This document shows, piece by piece, positions 34,861 through 47,666 of a stretch of 64,000 bases of DNA. The first letter of the stretch is position 1. Every line of letters begins with the position of its first letter. The stretch is from Eucalyptus grandis (lineage: Eukaryota > Streptophyta > Magnoliopsida > Myrtales > Myrtaceae). The stretch lies in NCBI RefSeq assembly GCF_016545825.1, contig NC_052620.1, positions 9,982,001-10,046,000 of the forward strand. Direction: 5' to 3'. A program made the translations under genes and the position numbers. Below the pieces are notes generated by a model. It ran no database searches and had not been told where the DNA came from. It saw only the letters and a program-made list of their open reading frames with translations.

Positions 34861-35315
34861 TCTAATTCCAAATCTATCCACAAGTTCAAAAATCTTCACT
34901 AATTTCTTCAAAATTACCAACACTAGGAGTAATATCAAAACCCGCATCTTCATTAATACCCTCATATTTGTATAAAACAATAACAGTCTTTTGATATTAA
35001 TAATCTTGAAGAAACTAGTGGCGATTTTGGGACGCATGGACAAATTCGAGACTAAATGGAAAGTATAAGATTTTTTTAGACAAAAAAGGTTCATTGCATA
35101 AGTGAAATTAGACTAAAGTTTGTGGTTTTTAGGGAATTAGCCCTTTTATAAAGTTTCTCAACTTTTGACCTCATTTGTGCTAAATGTATGACACTCATTA
35201 GATTATTAGAGTGAGAAGGAAATCGAAAATTAGAGAGTTAGGATTTAATATCATCATTCTAAGAATTTTAAGCATATATTCACATTTATTAAGAGATTGT
35301 TCATATGCTCTCAAA
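34861..35315. other. No gene seen
   Basis: AT-rich sequence after the end of D homology. The minus-strand frame 34810-35094 is lysine/leucine-rich and matches nothing known. Confidence 0.4.
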
Positions 35316-36420
35316 TAGGGATGAGCATTGATCCAGGATTGATCCAAGACTGACCCTGGACAACCCAATCTTACTAGTCCTAGTCAATTCCCAAGGGGAC
35401 TGGGCTAGTTCTAAGGTCCTTAAAACTTGTACTGTGCAAGTTCGTCCTTAATGCTCAGGCTTTAGGGTCGATCAACCTGAATCACTCCTATAATTTTATT
35501 TTTTTAAAATGCTAGGTATAGAAACTAAAGTGCGCATCCCATCCTCTTCTTTTGTCCTTTACCTCTCCCTCTCTCAAAATATCACTCTCACTCTCTCCCT
35601 CAATCTCATGGTCTCTCCCTTATTCTCATATTCTTCTTGAACTCTCCATGGATCGATCTCTCTCTCTCTCGCTTTAGCAATGACTCTCCCTACTCATTTA
35701 TTCTTCATCAATGTCAATTATCAGCGGCGAAGACTCCAGGATCTCAACAATTTAGATTGATCATCATTTGCAGTCAACATCTACATCTCAAAAGTAAGTC
35801 CCTTCATGCTCTGTTCTAAGAGAAATAGAGGCCAAGAATCTCAACTTTAATGGCCACATTCATCTTGCATCTTCTTCGACAATCACAGTAATAATTTCTT
35901 TTTGTTAATGTTTGATGCTTCAACATAAATACCGTTAACTTGAACAAACATCTAACCATTTGAAAAAATAAAAAATAAAAAACAAAACGGGGCTTGTAAC
36001 TAGGGTCCCCGTCAAAATCTGTAATATCATAATCTCCCTTCTCATGCCAGAAACAAAGATGATAAATTTGTGGATCTAATCATGTGGCATTGTGAATTCT
36101 TAATTCAACTCACACAAATTATATAAGTAATGAGATGTCCTATCAATTTCACTAATAGTAATTTCAATTTGTTGTTTGGTTTGTTATAGTGTAAATAATT
36201 TGAAGTTATCTTATAAGAATGAACAAGAAATGAAGTTGTATAATTCATGATTTATATTACGCATTTTGAACTTTTAATTGTTTAATTTTTTTTTCACATG
36301 TTCTTCTTCTATGGTTTGTTACTTTTGATAAGTGGAAAATTTTGTTATTGCCTTATCTTAGACTTCTATATGATTTGTATCAGTGTTTGCAATTGGGTAC
36401 TATTTGGTGCCTTGGAGCTT
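35316..36420 (+). mobile_element. 5' part of a hAT element, same family as 52403-54671
   Basis: It begins TAGGGATGAGCATTGATCC and shares the following block (CCCAAGGGGACTGGG) with 52403-52580. 36135-36270 shares GAGATGTCCTATCAAT, ACTAATAGTAATTTCAATTT and a TTTATATTA..TTTTGAACTTTT stretch with 52664-52830. The right end is missing; caulimovirid-like sequence follows at about 36430. Confidence 0.6.
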
Positions 36421-36429
36421 ATACAAACC

Positions 36430-36705
36430 TAAAACGGGTTTTATGTTGAATCATTATTCTCTATCAATGAAGATCCATTTGAACATGCATTTTGTGTTAT
36501 TCCCTGTTACCAAACTCCTAGTGAAACTGACTCTGATTTGGATTCTAAAGATCTTCTGACATATCCCTCACCTCTGCAAAACAAGACCCGAATACATATT
36601 CCAGTCAAGTTCGTTATCCTCATTTCCCTATTAAAATATTCACTTCAAAGTTTGTTAAGCCAATCACGGTCATTGTTCTTATAGAAATTAGTGTCAGTTC
36701 TTCAA
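36430..36705 (+). pseudogene. Endogenous pararetrovirus fragment 1: protease region
   Basis: Fossil caulimovirid (Florendovirus/Petuvirus-like) sequence in a decayed frame. Just before 36705 a short frame has the strand pattern preceding a retroviral-type aspartic protease active site (KPITVIVLIEI), but the catalytic Asp-Thr-Gly is not visible because a solo LTR interrupts at 36706. Multiple stops precede it. It is non-functional. Family assignment rests on the linked RNase H, primer site and coat-region sequences. Confidence 0.5.
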
Positions 36706-39330
36706 TGTGGCATCCTAAAATTTCATAACGATCCCTACATACACTACGGCCCATGAATAGGTGATGGAAGCGCCATCGGACTATATTATAGTCATTAGAC
36801 CAATGGATTAGAATTCAACAAGGGCCGAGCATTGAATGGACTATTGTTTTGTTGGAAATGTATCATATGCTCATGTGAGACCAAGGTTGTACTATAAGAT
36901 GGATTGATAAGAAATTTTTGGCCATGTACCCTATGAATTGAACTATCCTTGTGTATTGTTGTAATATTTATGGCCATGCGAATATTTGTGATTATGTAAT
37001 TATAAGTGGAGATTAAAGTGAGATATTAGGAGTAGATGTGGGCTGAATACTTAAGGCCCAAAACCACCCAAACCGGCCCACATTTCGTCTTCATTTGGTC
37101 GACCAAGGCCTGGCCGAATGAGGCCACCTCCATGCAAGGAAATCAACAAGTGGCAAGAGGGACTACATGAGGTGTCGCCGCCCCTTGCTTCAACGGAGGT
37201 TTCCCATGCAAAACCTCATGGTTACCAGCTAATTAAGAAAATAAAAGAAAAAGAAAGGGGCGGATTGAACGAGGAAGCAACCGAGGGAGAGAGTGATCGA
37301 GAGAAAAGGGAGAGTGACTGAGAGAAAGAGAGAGAAAGTCCGAGAGAAAGAGAGAGTTGTGAGGGTGCATTGGCAAGGGGAAGAAGGAGACCAGCCCCGC
37401 CGTGCATGCGCCTACTGCTGCCGTCGACGCAGCCTAGCTTCGCCATCGATTGAGCCGCGCCCGAAGTCCTCAAGTCGCTGTTTTGCTTGCTGTGGTTGCG
37501 CCGGACTTAGGCAAGTGAAGTCCATTGATCTACACTATGCTTGCTGTGGTTGTGTGTGAAGTGTAATAGATTTTGGAGATGCTGGATGTTGGAAATTCGA
37601 AAGGATAGAAGTAGTTCCTTAGGAGTAGTAAACTGTTTCATGGAAAAACAGCTTGACCTTTCGCGACTCCGTAAATTTTATGCAATTATCTAGTTGCAAT
37701 TTGACTTTGTGTCATTGATGAAAGTTGTAGATGACATTTTGAGGAGTAACATACTAATTTGAGAAGAAACGGACAAGTATTGGTCGGTGAAACGATTTTT
37801 CTTTGAAAGTGATAAATCTGGAAACTGTTACCAAGGGTTAGGGAGAGTTATAGTGATTATATCTCTTGATATATCATGAATCCGACTTTGAGTTCTTCAT
37901 AAAACTTTTACCTCTAGGTTTTATCTATAACATATAAAAATTTCATAATTTTCTGAGTTCATTTAGGGGTTATACCGAATTTATTATTAAAACTGTACAA
38001 TAGTGATGTTTGAAGTTTTATGGCTGTGATGCATGGACCATTGCGATTCATACGAAGTTTTCTTGACTTGGTGCTCTTCATAAAACCTTTTTCTCTAGAT
38101 CTCATTGATAACATGTTAAATTTTTAGAATTTATTAAGATCATTTACTAATTTTTCCCGAATTCCAATTAAAGGAGTACATTCTGATTTATCTATAAAAA
38201 ATAAAATATAAACTGTTTTATTTCAAGAACAATTGAATTGCTCTATGAGTTGTGATGCCTTGGGTCGTCATTTATACAACGGATGTGGTGACATTTAGCA
38301 TATCATATGACATCAAAAATGAAATTGATGAGGCTTTGTAAACTCATTGAAACTTATGATTGTATTGCATCAAATGTTATTTTCAAAGTGAGACATATAT
38401 GTATATATTGTGATGTTGATGATACCGTTGGACGGCTAAGTCGACGATGCCCCGGGAGTGTCGGGATGCCCGGAGGTGTGTGCCGGATGTCCTCGGGAGT
38501 TTCAAGATGCCTGGAGGTGTGTGCTGGAGGTCTCACGATGCCAGGTTGGGTGCAAGAGCCTGGAGGGATGCAAATACTGGTCCCCGGGGAAAATGAGATC
38601 CTTTTGAATATCAAAGTGGGAAATGAAACATGCACATGTGTGTGCATATGGCACGGTACATAAATTGTCTATGAATTTGAGTTGGTACTATTTAGCATTG
38701 AAAATGTGGTCATTAAGGCATTGAATGGATCTTATGGAGATATATGCATGATTGCATAGATGATATGTGCATTTCACATGAAATCTTGGTTGTATTGCTT
38801 GTTGCATTGTGTAGTTTGATGGATCTTTTATTGCTGAGTGGTTGTACTCACCCCTTTTGGGGATTAACATTTCAGACTAGGAGATATGTCTGTCGCCGCG
38901 GGTCACCCCGGTACTTTCTATGGCATACCGACCAATGTCGAGTGCGAGTGTTCGGAGCATCATCACCTCGAGATACGGGGTTAGTTTTGTTTGTGTGCGG
39001 GTTCTGGTTTTGTACGACATTGGATCACCCGCCGGCCCCGTCATTCGCAGTTTTTGTCTGTGCATGTCCGCCGCATCGGGATTATGCTGGGGATGCTGCC
39101 GCTGCCGCCGGCTGACGGACCGAGTTGGGTGTGACTGAGTGTGATGGATGGAAAATGAAGCTTTTTGGACCGCCGACACTGGATGATGGACCAATGTACA
39201 TGACTGCTGTGGAGTCGGGTACTTTTTGGTTATAACTAAGCTTAGAAAAGCCTTGGCCTTTTGATGTACCGACTCATGATGTCCATCAAGTTATGTAAAT
39301 AAAAGTGTTCGGCTCTAACTTATATCTATA

Positions 39331-39376
<46 letters not shown>

Positions 39377-39605
39377 GTGTAGTTGGTGTGCATTGCATTA
39401 TCTTGTTTGAGTATGGGATAGGGAGATTTTGAATATGCTTCCACTATATGAACTACGCTAGGACCGATTTAAATGATATAAACCCCCAGAACTTATGGAC
39501 CCATTATAATTCTATGGTATCGGAGTAATATATTATTAGGTCAAGAGAAAGGTAAGCAAATTGTGGCAACCCTAACGGATCGAGGGCCGTTTCGGGGGTG
39601 CCACA
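36706..39605 (+). mobile_element. Solo LTR, 2.9 kb, inserted in the pararetrovirus
   Basis: Begins TGTGGCATCC and ends GGGGGTGCCACA (7-bp inverted termini), with the 5-bp repeat TTCAA on both sides (36701-36705 and 39606-39610). No pol, primer site or second LTR. Contains a GA-rich tract (37290-37360), a CCGGAGGTGTGTG repeat (38450-38530) and a (TA)n microsatellite. The open frames at 38307-38663 and 38744-39194 lie on both strands in GC-richer LTR sequence and show no domain. Confidence 0.82.
39321..39374. repeat. (TA)n microsatellite
   Basis: An interrupted TATATC run followed by more than 20 uninterrupted TA units, near the end of the solo LTR. Confidence 0.9.
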
Positions 39606-39699
39606 TTCAATTTTAGAGTAATATATTATTAGATCAAGAGAAAGGTAAGCAAACTGTACCCTAACGGATCGAGGGCCGTTTCGGGGGTGCTACATTCAA
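39523..39699. repeat. 89-bp tandem duplication of the LTR end plus target site
   Basis: GAGTAATATATTATTAG through CCGTTTCGGGGGTGC(C/T)ACA and TTCAA occurs twice, with start points about 90 bp apart, and a third partial GAGTAATATATTA follows. The second copy has lost a few bases (CTGTACCC against TTGTGGCAACCC). Confidence 0.75.
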
Positions 39700-39710
39700 T
39701 TTTAGAGTAA

Positions 39711-41503
39711 TATATTACTACTTTCGTTACAATTAACGCTAAAGGAGAACCCTCCACCTTGGAATAGAGCTCAAAACAAAATAGTTTCAGAGCTAAAAGA
39801 AGTTGTGCAGACTTTTACCTTGTTGCAAATACCATCTAATGGGAAGAGAGTCTTTTAGATTGATTCGAGTGATGAATATTGGACAGTCATACTATTTGAA
39901 GAAATGGATAGTAAACGACATGTTTACGCTTACAAAAGTGAAAAGTTTTTCCAAGCTAAAATGTATTATCATTCTACTTTCAATGAGATATTGACAGTAA
40001 AGAATGGAATGAAAAAAAAAATTGAATTCCATCTTATTGACCATCATTTTCTGGTAGAATTAGATATGACATATTTTCCTCAAATGACCAAATTTAAGCA
40101 TAAACAAATTCCTCATTCTCAGCTACTTCGATAGGTTGAATGGTTTTCGAAATACTCTTTCAAGACCAAACATATTGCAAAAAAGAAGAATGTGCTTGCT
40201 GATTTTCTTTCCAGACCAAAGGCACCGGTAGAGATTAATATGTACATTTTGAGATATGCTTTTTCCCAACAAGAAAAATACGAGATTGAAAGAATGCAAA
40301 ATTGGTCAAGTCTGGAATACCTCTAGGAGATCATTGAACAAATCTAAAATAACAACCTCATTGAATATCTCGACAATCTAATGTGGCAATGCCACACAAA
40401 TTTATTCAGACTCCATAGAGGCTCAATTCTTGATCCTTTTGGATTAAACTCCATGCATCCATTCATACATCTTTTAATCTGGAAGAAAGATGATTTCCCT
40501 TGACAAACTTCAATTGCCATTACGGTACTTAACCAATAAGCATTTAATAGCCATTGAATTTCCCACCAGAAGGTTCATTGCCAAGTTAATTAGGCTGTTT
40601 GTGCTTGGTTGTAACATTGAAAATGAAAGGGATAGGAACTTCTAGCCGTACCCAATTGGTTTTATCTTCCTATTTATTGGAAGCATCTCTTCCAACAAGA
40701 ACTAAAAATTGCCCAAGCATAACTAGAGACACACACCATTGTGTTTTTATATGTACCGTGGACTTTTGTGTGGGATAATGGTGCCCTTATCAGTGCACCA
40801 GAGGGAATAGGAACAACAATCTACAAATCTTAACCACATCTTAAGGTAACTCATATTTACAGATCATTCCCTAATTTCGTCAAATCCGTTGAATACAACT
40901 ATAAAGAACTCGTTCTATGCCAAGAAAATAAAAGTATCCCTGAAGAAATATGGAACTATTTAACACATGTCCCGTGGGACCACTATGGACTTACACCTTT
41001 AGCTAGACAAGCACTCTAGGAATTCAATCAATCATAGAACCAAGCAAGGATAACTCCATCATAAGAGCAAGAAATTGCATACACGAACGATCATACATAG
41101 TCCTATCAAGAATCTTATGTGCAAGCATCCTATGTCCAATGGGGAGACCTTTTCTCTCAATACCCCTATGATCAATGACCTTTGTCCTTATCCCTCGGAT
41201 TGGACCCCAACACCATCTCCCATTATGCTCAAACATTAAACTAGCACCAGCTAGTCATGTCTGCCGACACTCTAGGACCCTCTAGGACTCTTGAACAAAG
41301 ATCTTCCTCAAGTGGAATAAGCATGGGGAATGCCATGATATCACAAAGGGAATTCATCAACAACACTAATAGTCCTTCTGACATTGAACTTGGAGATCTT
41401 GAGCAACGTCACATAGAAGAATAGCTCGCAATGCATAGCTTTGATGATTTAGACTATGACTACAACTCCCGAGATGGTAGATAGGCCTATAGTAAGGCTA
41501 CTG
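39711..41503 (+). pseudogene. Endogenous pararetrovirus fragment 2: end of reverse transcriptase, RNase H and C-terminal region
   Basis: A broken frame carries the end of the RT region and an RNase H-like domain (IDSSDEYWTVILFEE, then EWFSKYSFKTKHIAKKKNVL and ADFLSRP), the arrangement found in caulimovirid polyproteins. Stops interrupt it (for example at the LLR*VEW position near 40134 and in 40320-40350). A poorly conserved downstream region follows to 41503. Most of the RT domain expected between protease and RNase H is missing. Non-functional relic. Confidence 0.7.
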
Positions 41504-44500
41504 TAGTGTCGCGACCCGATCTCACCGCCCTCGAATCTCTCACCATCACATGGAGAGAAAAGGGGGAAAGGTCGGAGTTAATGGTACTTGATCATGAGAG
41601 TTCCCTCACGGTTTGCGTTCTAAAAGACGTCATCACCTTGCCTTTTGGATCAAGCCTCTCGTGAGTTCCCTCCACAAGATCGTGAGTTCTCCTAAACTTG
41701 TACCTTGTGTGACAGCGAAGTGTTGTGACCCGTACCCACATAGATGACACACCTCAAAAGAGGAGGTCAGATATGAATATTGGATTTAAGGGTACATTTA
41801 CCATGGTAGCTCTCTCGATAGCACTCTCACTTCGTCATTTGAGGTAGTACTTTGCCACATCAAGTATGCTAAACCATGGTGAGTTTTATTGAAACCCGTA
41901 CCATGCGTGACGGGTATATTTATGTGATATAGTTGTTTATGACAACCTAAAAGATAAGATAGGAGTCGCCACTAGCCTCATTTCGAGGGTCGGCTAGAAA
42001 ACTCAATCGAGGGTTAGGAGTGTTTCCTCAATTCCTACGCAACCAAATATTTAGGTTCAAGAACTTGAGTTACGCTAATATTTCTATTTGCACACTTTCG
42101 GTACCTAAATAGTATGTTGTATTTTCTTAACATATCCATGCGTTTCTTCTTACATTTTCAGGATCATTAATTATAACCTAAGCGATCATGCATGGTTAGT
42201 CATTTTCATACTATTCTATTTCTAGAAAGACAAGAAAAGAAAGCAATCAATGGAATTGAAATTACGAGACAGTAAGTAAACAATCAAGGAAAGAAGTAAA
42301 TCTACCATACAATCTTAGAAAATATAAAAAAGAAACACAATTGAAAAAGATGAGAGGAAAAAGAGAAAACCCTCAACTCGTAGAGTTTTATACAACAAAT
42401 GGAACTTGATACATATGTCAGGAGAATGAATAATACATGATAATGGTCGGAATGGACATCGACCTACACCATCTTCGTGCTTTCTCCATCTTCGGGGTCC
42501 TAATCTAAACCTAGTCTAAAAACCTATAACTAGGTGCATACAATGAGAAGAAACGAGCATACACATTAAAACAATAAAAAAACAAGACATTATGTTAAGA
42601 TCAATCATTTAAAAAAAGTTCAATATGAAAGTCAAATTTTAGGGTCTTGGGATCAACCTTTGTCTTTCATGCGAGGGTCCCACTTAGACACTTACCGAAT
42701 CAATTTTATGACTTATAGCAATTGTTGGCCAATTATATTTTCACATGACCAATAACATTTATAAGTCTCCTAACTAAGTGATCTATGCGATCCCAGGATT
42801 TTCCCTCGATATCATGCGTTGACCTTACCATTCATCTAAAAGTCACATGCATTGCAAAAATTTAAATATGCATACAGGTCTTTTGAACCTACTTTTTCAA
42901 CCAATCAAGCAAGAAAGTGAATCATCGACAAGTCACTTATTACCAAGGGCATGTGCCAATCACAAACATAGAATTCCTAATGCAATATGGGATTATATGT
43001 ATGAAAGATACATGTGATATTTCAAAAACATATTTCAAAATCATTCATGAAAAGTTTTGAGACAAAGTGATATCTTAGCTATGAAAGGCATTCAATTGTC
43101 AAAATTAGCCTGGAGCTCACATAAATGCACTCACAAGCATCACAAACATTTAAAATACAATTCAAACTGTGACTTTCACGACGTCAAATTAGGATTTTGA
43201 AAAGATTTGAAAATATTTAGGATTAAGAAATATCTAAGCTATGGAACATATTCAATTGCCAAGGCTAGCTCGGGGCTCGCATAAATGCACTACAAGCGTC
43301 GTACGCATTTTGAATATAGTCCAAATCATAATTTTTCCTTAAGCCAAATCGAGTTTTGAAGAAGAACTTTTTTAGAAATTGTTTTTGAGAAATATCACAT
43401 GTACCAAAGTATTTTTTGAAAGATGCGGTTTTGAAAAGGCCAATTGTTTAACAATAAAGATCAAAGCATTTAGAACAATTTCCATGAAAATGGTATGGCC
43501 CAATTTCATATACAAACTAGCCTAAAAAAAAAACTAAACAATCGCAATCATGTTTATATTAGCAAATTTTAGAACAATCATGTAACGACAACAAATTTGG
43601 GTAATGCCCATTGACAATCTAATTATGAAAAAATTTCCTAATATGTACAACATGAAAATGAACAACTTTCATGATAAATTTTTCTTAAACGAGCTACATA
43701 TGAATTTACTAAAATCATACAACAAGCAACAGCACATCATAAATTTGCCAAAACAATAGGACATTCAACTAATGTCACAAGGAATTGTCCTATCAAATCA
43801 TGTCTAAAAATCATCAAATTTACACACAACATAGCCAGCATGATGAAACGAAAGTTTCATTAAGAGGCCGAGTGCAGATTCCAAATAAAAAAAATTGAAT
43901 AAAAATATAAAAGGTCTGTCCAAACAGGGATTAGAACAGGGGTCCAAATTGGATCACTTGTCCAAATTCTGATCTAATTTTGAAAAAAAATGGAAAAGTG
44001 GTCTAAACGATGAGCGATCTATGTGAAATCAGTGGCATTGAAAACTTCTAAGTGTGCCTTATGTCTTCCTAGAAGAGCTTGAGTCTAAACTAGGTCAATT
44101 CGGTGTCCTAAAATCGAGATCTCTAAAAGTGTGCGCCTTAGTAATTAAGGAAACAAAACACAAGCATTCATTATAAAACCTCAAAATCATTCAAAGAATG
44201 CACAAACGGCATGAAGAAATCACATGGGACTTATGATTAGATGCGAAAGAAAGTTTGGATAGTCATCTAATCCTAAGTCGGCATACAAAATGTCATACAA
44301 TTTAAATGACATTATGAAATGATTCACGATTTCTAATTGTATGCTTGGGAATCCTAAGTGTGATGACCACTTTTGTGAGACAAATTTAATGTGCAAGATG
44401 ATACTCAAATGACATGACCTAAACATATATGCAAACCTTGCAACATGCGGTTCAATCGTCAAGAAGGCATCATCGTAAAATTTGATCCCTAAATGACTCA

Positions 44501-47500
44501 AACTGGAAAAGTACACATATGACAAGGTTTCATTTTAGCATTAAATTTATAGAACAAGCATGATTTCGGCCATCCTCAAGACATTCATAAATCCTACTAA
44601 AAATCTCACATACAGAGCATACGATGATGAAGATTTTTCAGTAAGAGTTTGAAACTCAATTAAGATCATATGAGTCATGGCAAAAATAGCAAAAGCCGAC
44701 AAACTATATGCCCAGCTCATGTTGCTGCAATGCCTTTTACTTTAATTTATGCAATTGACTCACTTTGCCAACATAAAGGCCTTGCAAAACATGTATCAAT
44801 TGAACATATGTATCATGTATTTCAACTATCAGGGAAGATTTGAGATCAAATAGATGCATTTGTGGACTCAATTTCATCAAAACAAATTACGAATCAATGT
44901 AGAACAGACTGTCCTATGTTCAGATCTAAGTAATTTTGACCTAGCTAAATATGTCTAAAAACTTCAAAAAAAAAAACATATAAAATATGCACAACACTTA
45001 TATGAGTAACTTTTATGAATAAAAGTTATTTTAAAACAAAACATAAAAATCAGTACGAAAATAGAAAAATCAGAGATCAATACAGAATAGATTGACCTAG
45101 GCTTAAATCTAAGTAGATCTGACCTAGTTAGGGACATCCAAATCATGAAAAATTACATAAGATGCATGAGATGATTTGGAACAAACTCATGAAGAAAATT
45201 TTATCAAAAATGATCACAAAAGTTGGCACAAAATAGCAAAGCCGAAGGCTAAACGAGAAACAGAATTGAAAAAAAAAAAAACTAAACTACTGCAAAATCG
45301 TTCATCTTTGGACGTATTTTTTTAGGGTCAAACGATGCTTGATTAGGGTGTGCCACCCACCATTTCGAAGTTTGTGATGTTTATTATCTAATTCTAAGAG
45401 AACTCAAGTTGAAACAAGATCGTTTCGGATCTTGTTTTGGTCAAAACAATAACCCGAGTACAAACATAGGAAAATCCAGAATAAACTCAAAGACAATCAT
45501 CACTCAAATCAACAACAAATCATTGCAGCATTCATAATCATTGATCTTAAGCATGTAAAAATTTATAATTTTGAATCCTAACCCCGATCGACTAACTCGA
45601 TCTTGCTTCATCAATTCGAGTTTTGAATCGTTACCTTTGTCGTGTGTTTTGTGGATTTTGATCGAAATAGATCAAAATTTTCGCGTAACTTCAATCCAAC
45701 CTCCACGAACCAGCAAGTACTAGATTTGGATAATAGGGGGAGATGATCATTGATGAAGATGGATTGTTGTCGGTGGGGGTTGAACTAATGATGATCCAAT
45801 CGCTAGAAGAGGAAACCGACCGGACCAAAAAGAGAGAGAGAAACAAGTTTCTTGGCTCCAAAAAACAAAGATGAAAGAAAGAGAGATTTAGAGAGAGAAG
45901 ATGAATTTCATGCAAATGAAACCCCCTTGAAAATGAATAAACATTTCATTTATATACTCCCTACATTAAGATATTTCGGTCGTCGGTTCCATCCGACGAT
46001 CAAAATTTTGATCTAATGGTAAAAAAATCAATTTCGAAGGCTCCATGATGATCTTGAGGTATCGGGTAATTGATCTAGTGGGTTTGATTTGTAAAATAAC
46101 CAAGCCAAAATCGGGAATTGCGTCAAAATGCCCAATTATAGGTTAATTTGCAATTTGACGAAATTCGACGATCAATTTGTAAGGTGTAGAAGTGAAATTG
46201 GCATTGAGAGAATTTCATAACCGGTTGTTGGAGGCCAAGAACTGATCGGCAAGGGCCTAAACCAGCCAGTCCCGCCAACAGCCGATCAAACCAGTGAGAA
46301 CGGTTTGGTCCGGTTCAGCCGAATTTTGATCGGCTCTTAACCAATTTGATCCGATCTGGTTACTTTGTTCACTTGGGATCCCTGTGGGTCTAAAATTTAT
46401 GCAATTTGGTCCTTAAATGATTGAATTGAAAATGAATTTTATCCTTTTTAAGAAGAAATTGGTCAATTAAGATACAATTAAGGTAATCAAAACTTATGAA
46501 GGTGATCTATGGGTCTTTTATTGACCTAATTGAATGATTATTGTAAAAAAAAAAAAAAAGTCAAAACTATGGGTGCTTTGAATTGGGCATAAAGGGCTAA
46601 AATGATAAATTTTGCAATTTAATTGGCAAAAATACAAATTAACTAAAATTGAACTCACTTAGTATCATAATTGCCCTATTTAATGAGCTACCCATATGTA
46701 AAATCACTTATCATATTCAAATTAACCTTGAATTGAAACGCTTGAGCTTAGGTCAAAAATAGATCTAAGCCTAATATTAAAATTGGACCTAAATTCATGA
46801 AATTAAACCATAGCCATGAATGGGTCAATTCGAATTTTGTTGATTGAAGCTTAATTGCTTGATTTTCTAATGCCTAGAAGGATAAAATTCTTCAAATTGA
46901 TGAGTTTTGGTGTGAATTTCATAAAATTGATTTTGAATTTGTACTTATCTTAGGGAAATTAGTGAGAAACAATCGTCCGTTTGCAAGCTATAAATGATTG
47001 ATTTTAGTCACACAATTAGGGCTCAAAACGGCAATTCATATTTTGACTTGATAAATCGCAAAATTGAATACTCAACTAGATTTCAGATAGTCCCTAAACC
47101 AAATATCAAAGAAGAAACTACTCCTAATTATGACTAGAATAAAAGTAATTTTATTTTTGGTCGATTTAAAACCTAAAATTGAAAAATTCATAAATCAAGG
47201 TTCTTAATCGAATTTTGTAAAAATTTTACGCAAAGTCAAATTTACATTAAAAGAAATATATTTGTGCATTTTTTAGTTTTTTTATTTTTTGGTCAAAAGT
47301 CAACCATTTAGTTGACTTTACCTAAAATGTTGATTTTTTTGTTAAATTTTTTTAATTTTCAAGAAATTGATTTGACAAAAGTGAAATTAAAGTTAAATGG
47401 AATTTTTGGGGTAAAAAGTCAATCTTTTGAGTTGGGGTTGACTTTTGATCAAAAGGTTGACCAAAAAGTCAATTTGAAAGTCAACCGTTTGACTTTTGGA

Positions 47501-47666
47501 TTTTAAATGAGCTAGAAATTGCTTAAAAATGACAATGCAAAATAAAGAAATGAAAAACGACACTTTTTGATCGAAAGATGGGTTTCGTTGCGATCGAAAC
47601 CCAAATCTTGATTTTTTACCTTTTAATGATGCGTCAAATAAAAATCAAGTATCAACACGTAGCACA
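41504..47666. mobile_element. Large LTR-type block (Tat/Ogre-like), borders partly uncertain
   Basis: The pararetroviral sequence stops at TGTCGCGACCCG (41504) and resumes near 47667. The left border word and the GGAGTCGCCACTAGC phrase at 41962 resemble LTR/leader sequences of Tat/Ogre-type Gypsy elements. Flanking words are ACTGTAG on the left and ACTATAG on the right, similar but not a clean 5-bp duplication. No protein domain is seen across about 6.2 kb; 42600-45300 is AT-rich and 47300-47500 is rich in AAAGTCAA/TTGACTTT words. It may be a very long solo LTR or several nested pieces. Confidence 0.5.

Noticed and set aside
38307..39194. ORFs of 97-123 codons on both strands
   Set aside because: Inside a solo LTR, no domain, frames on both strands overlap in GC-richer sequence.
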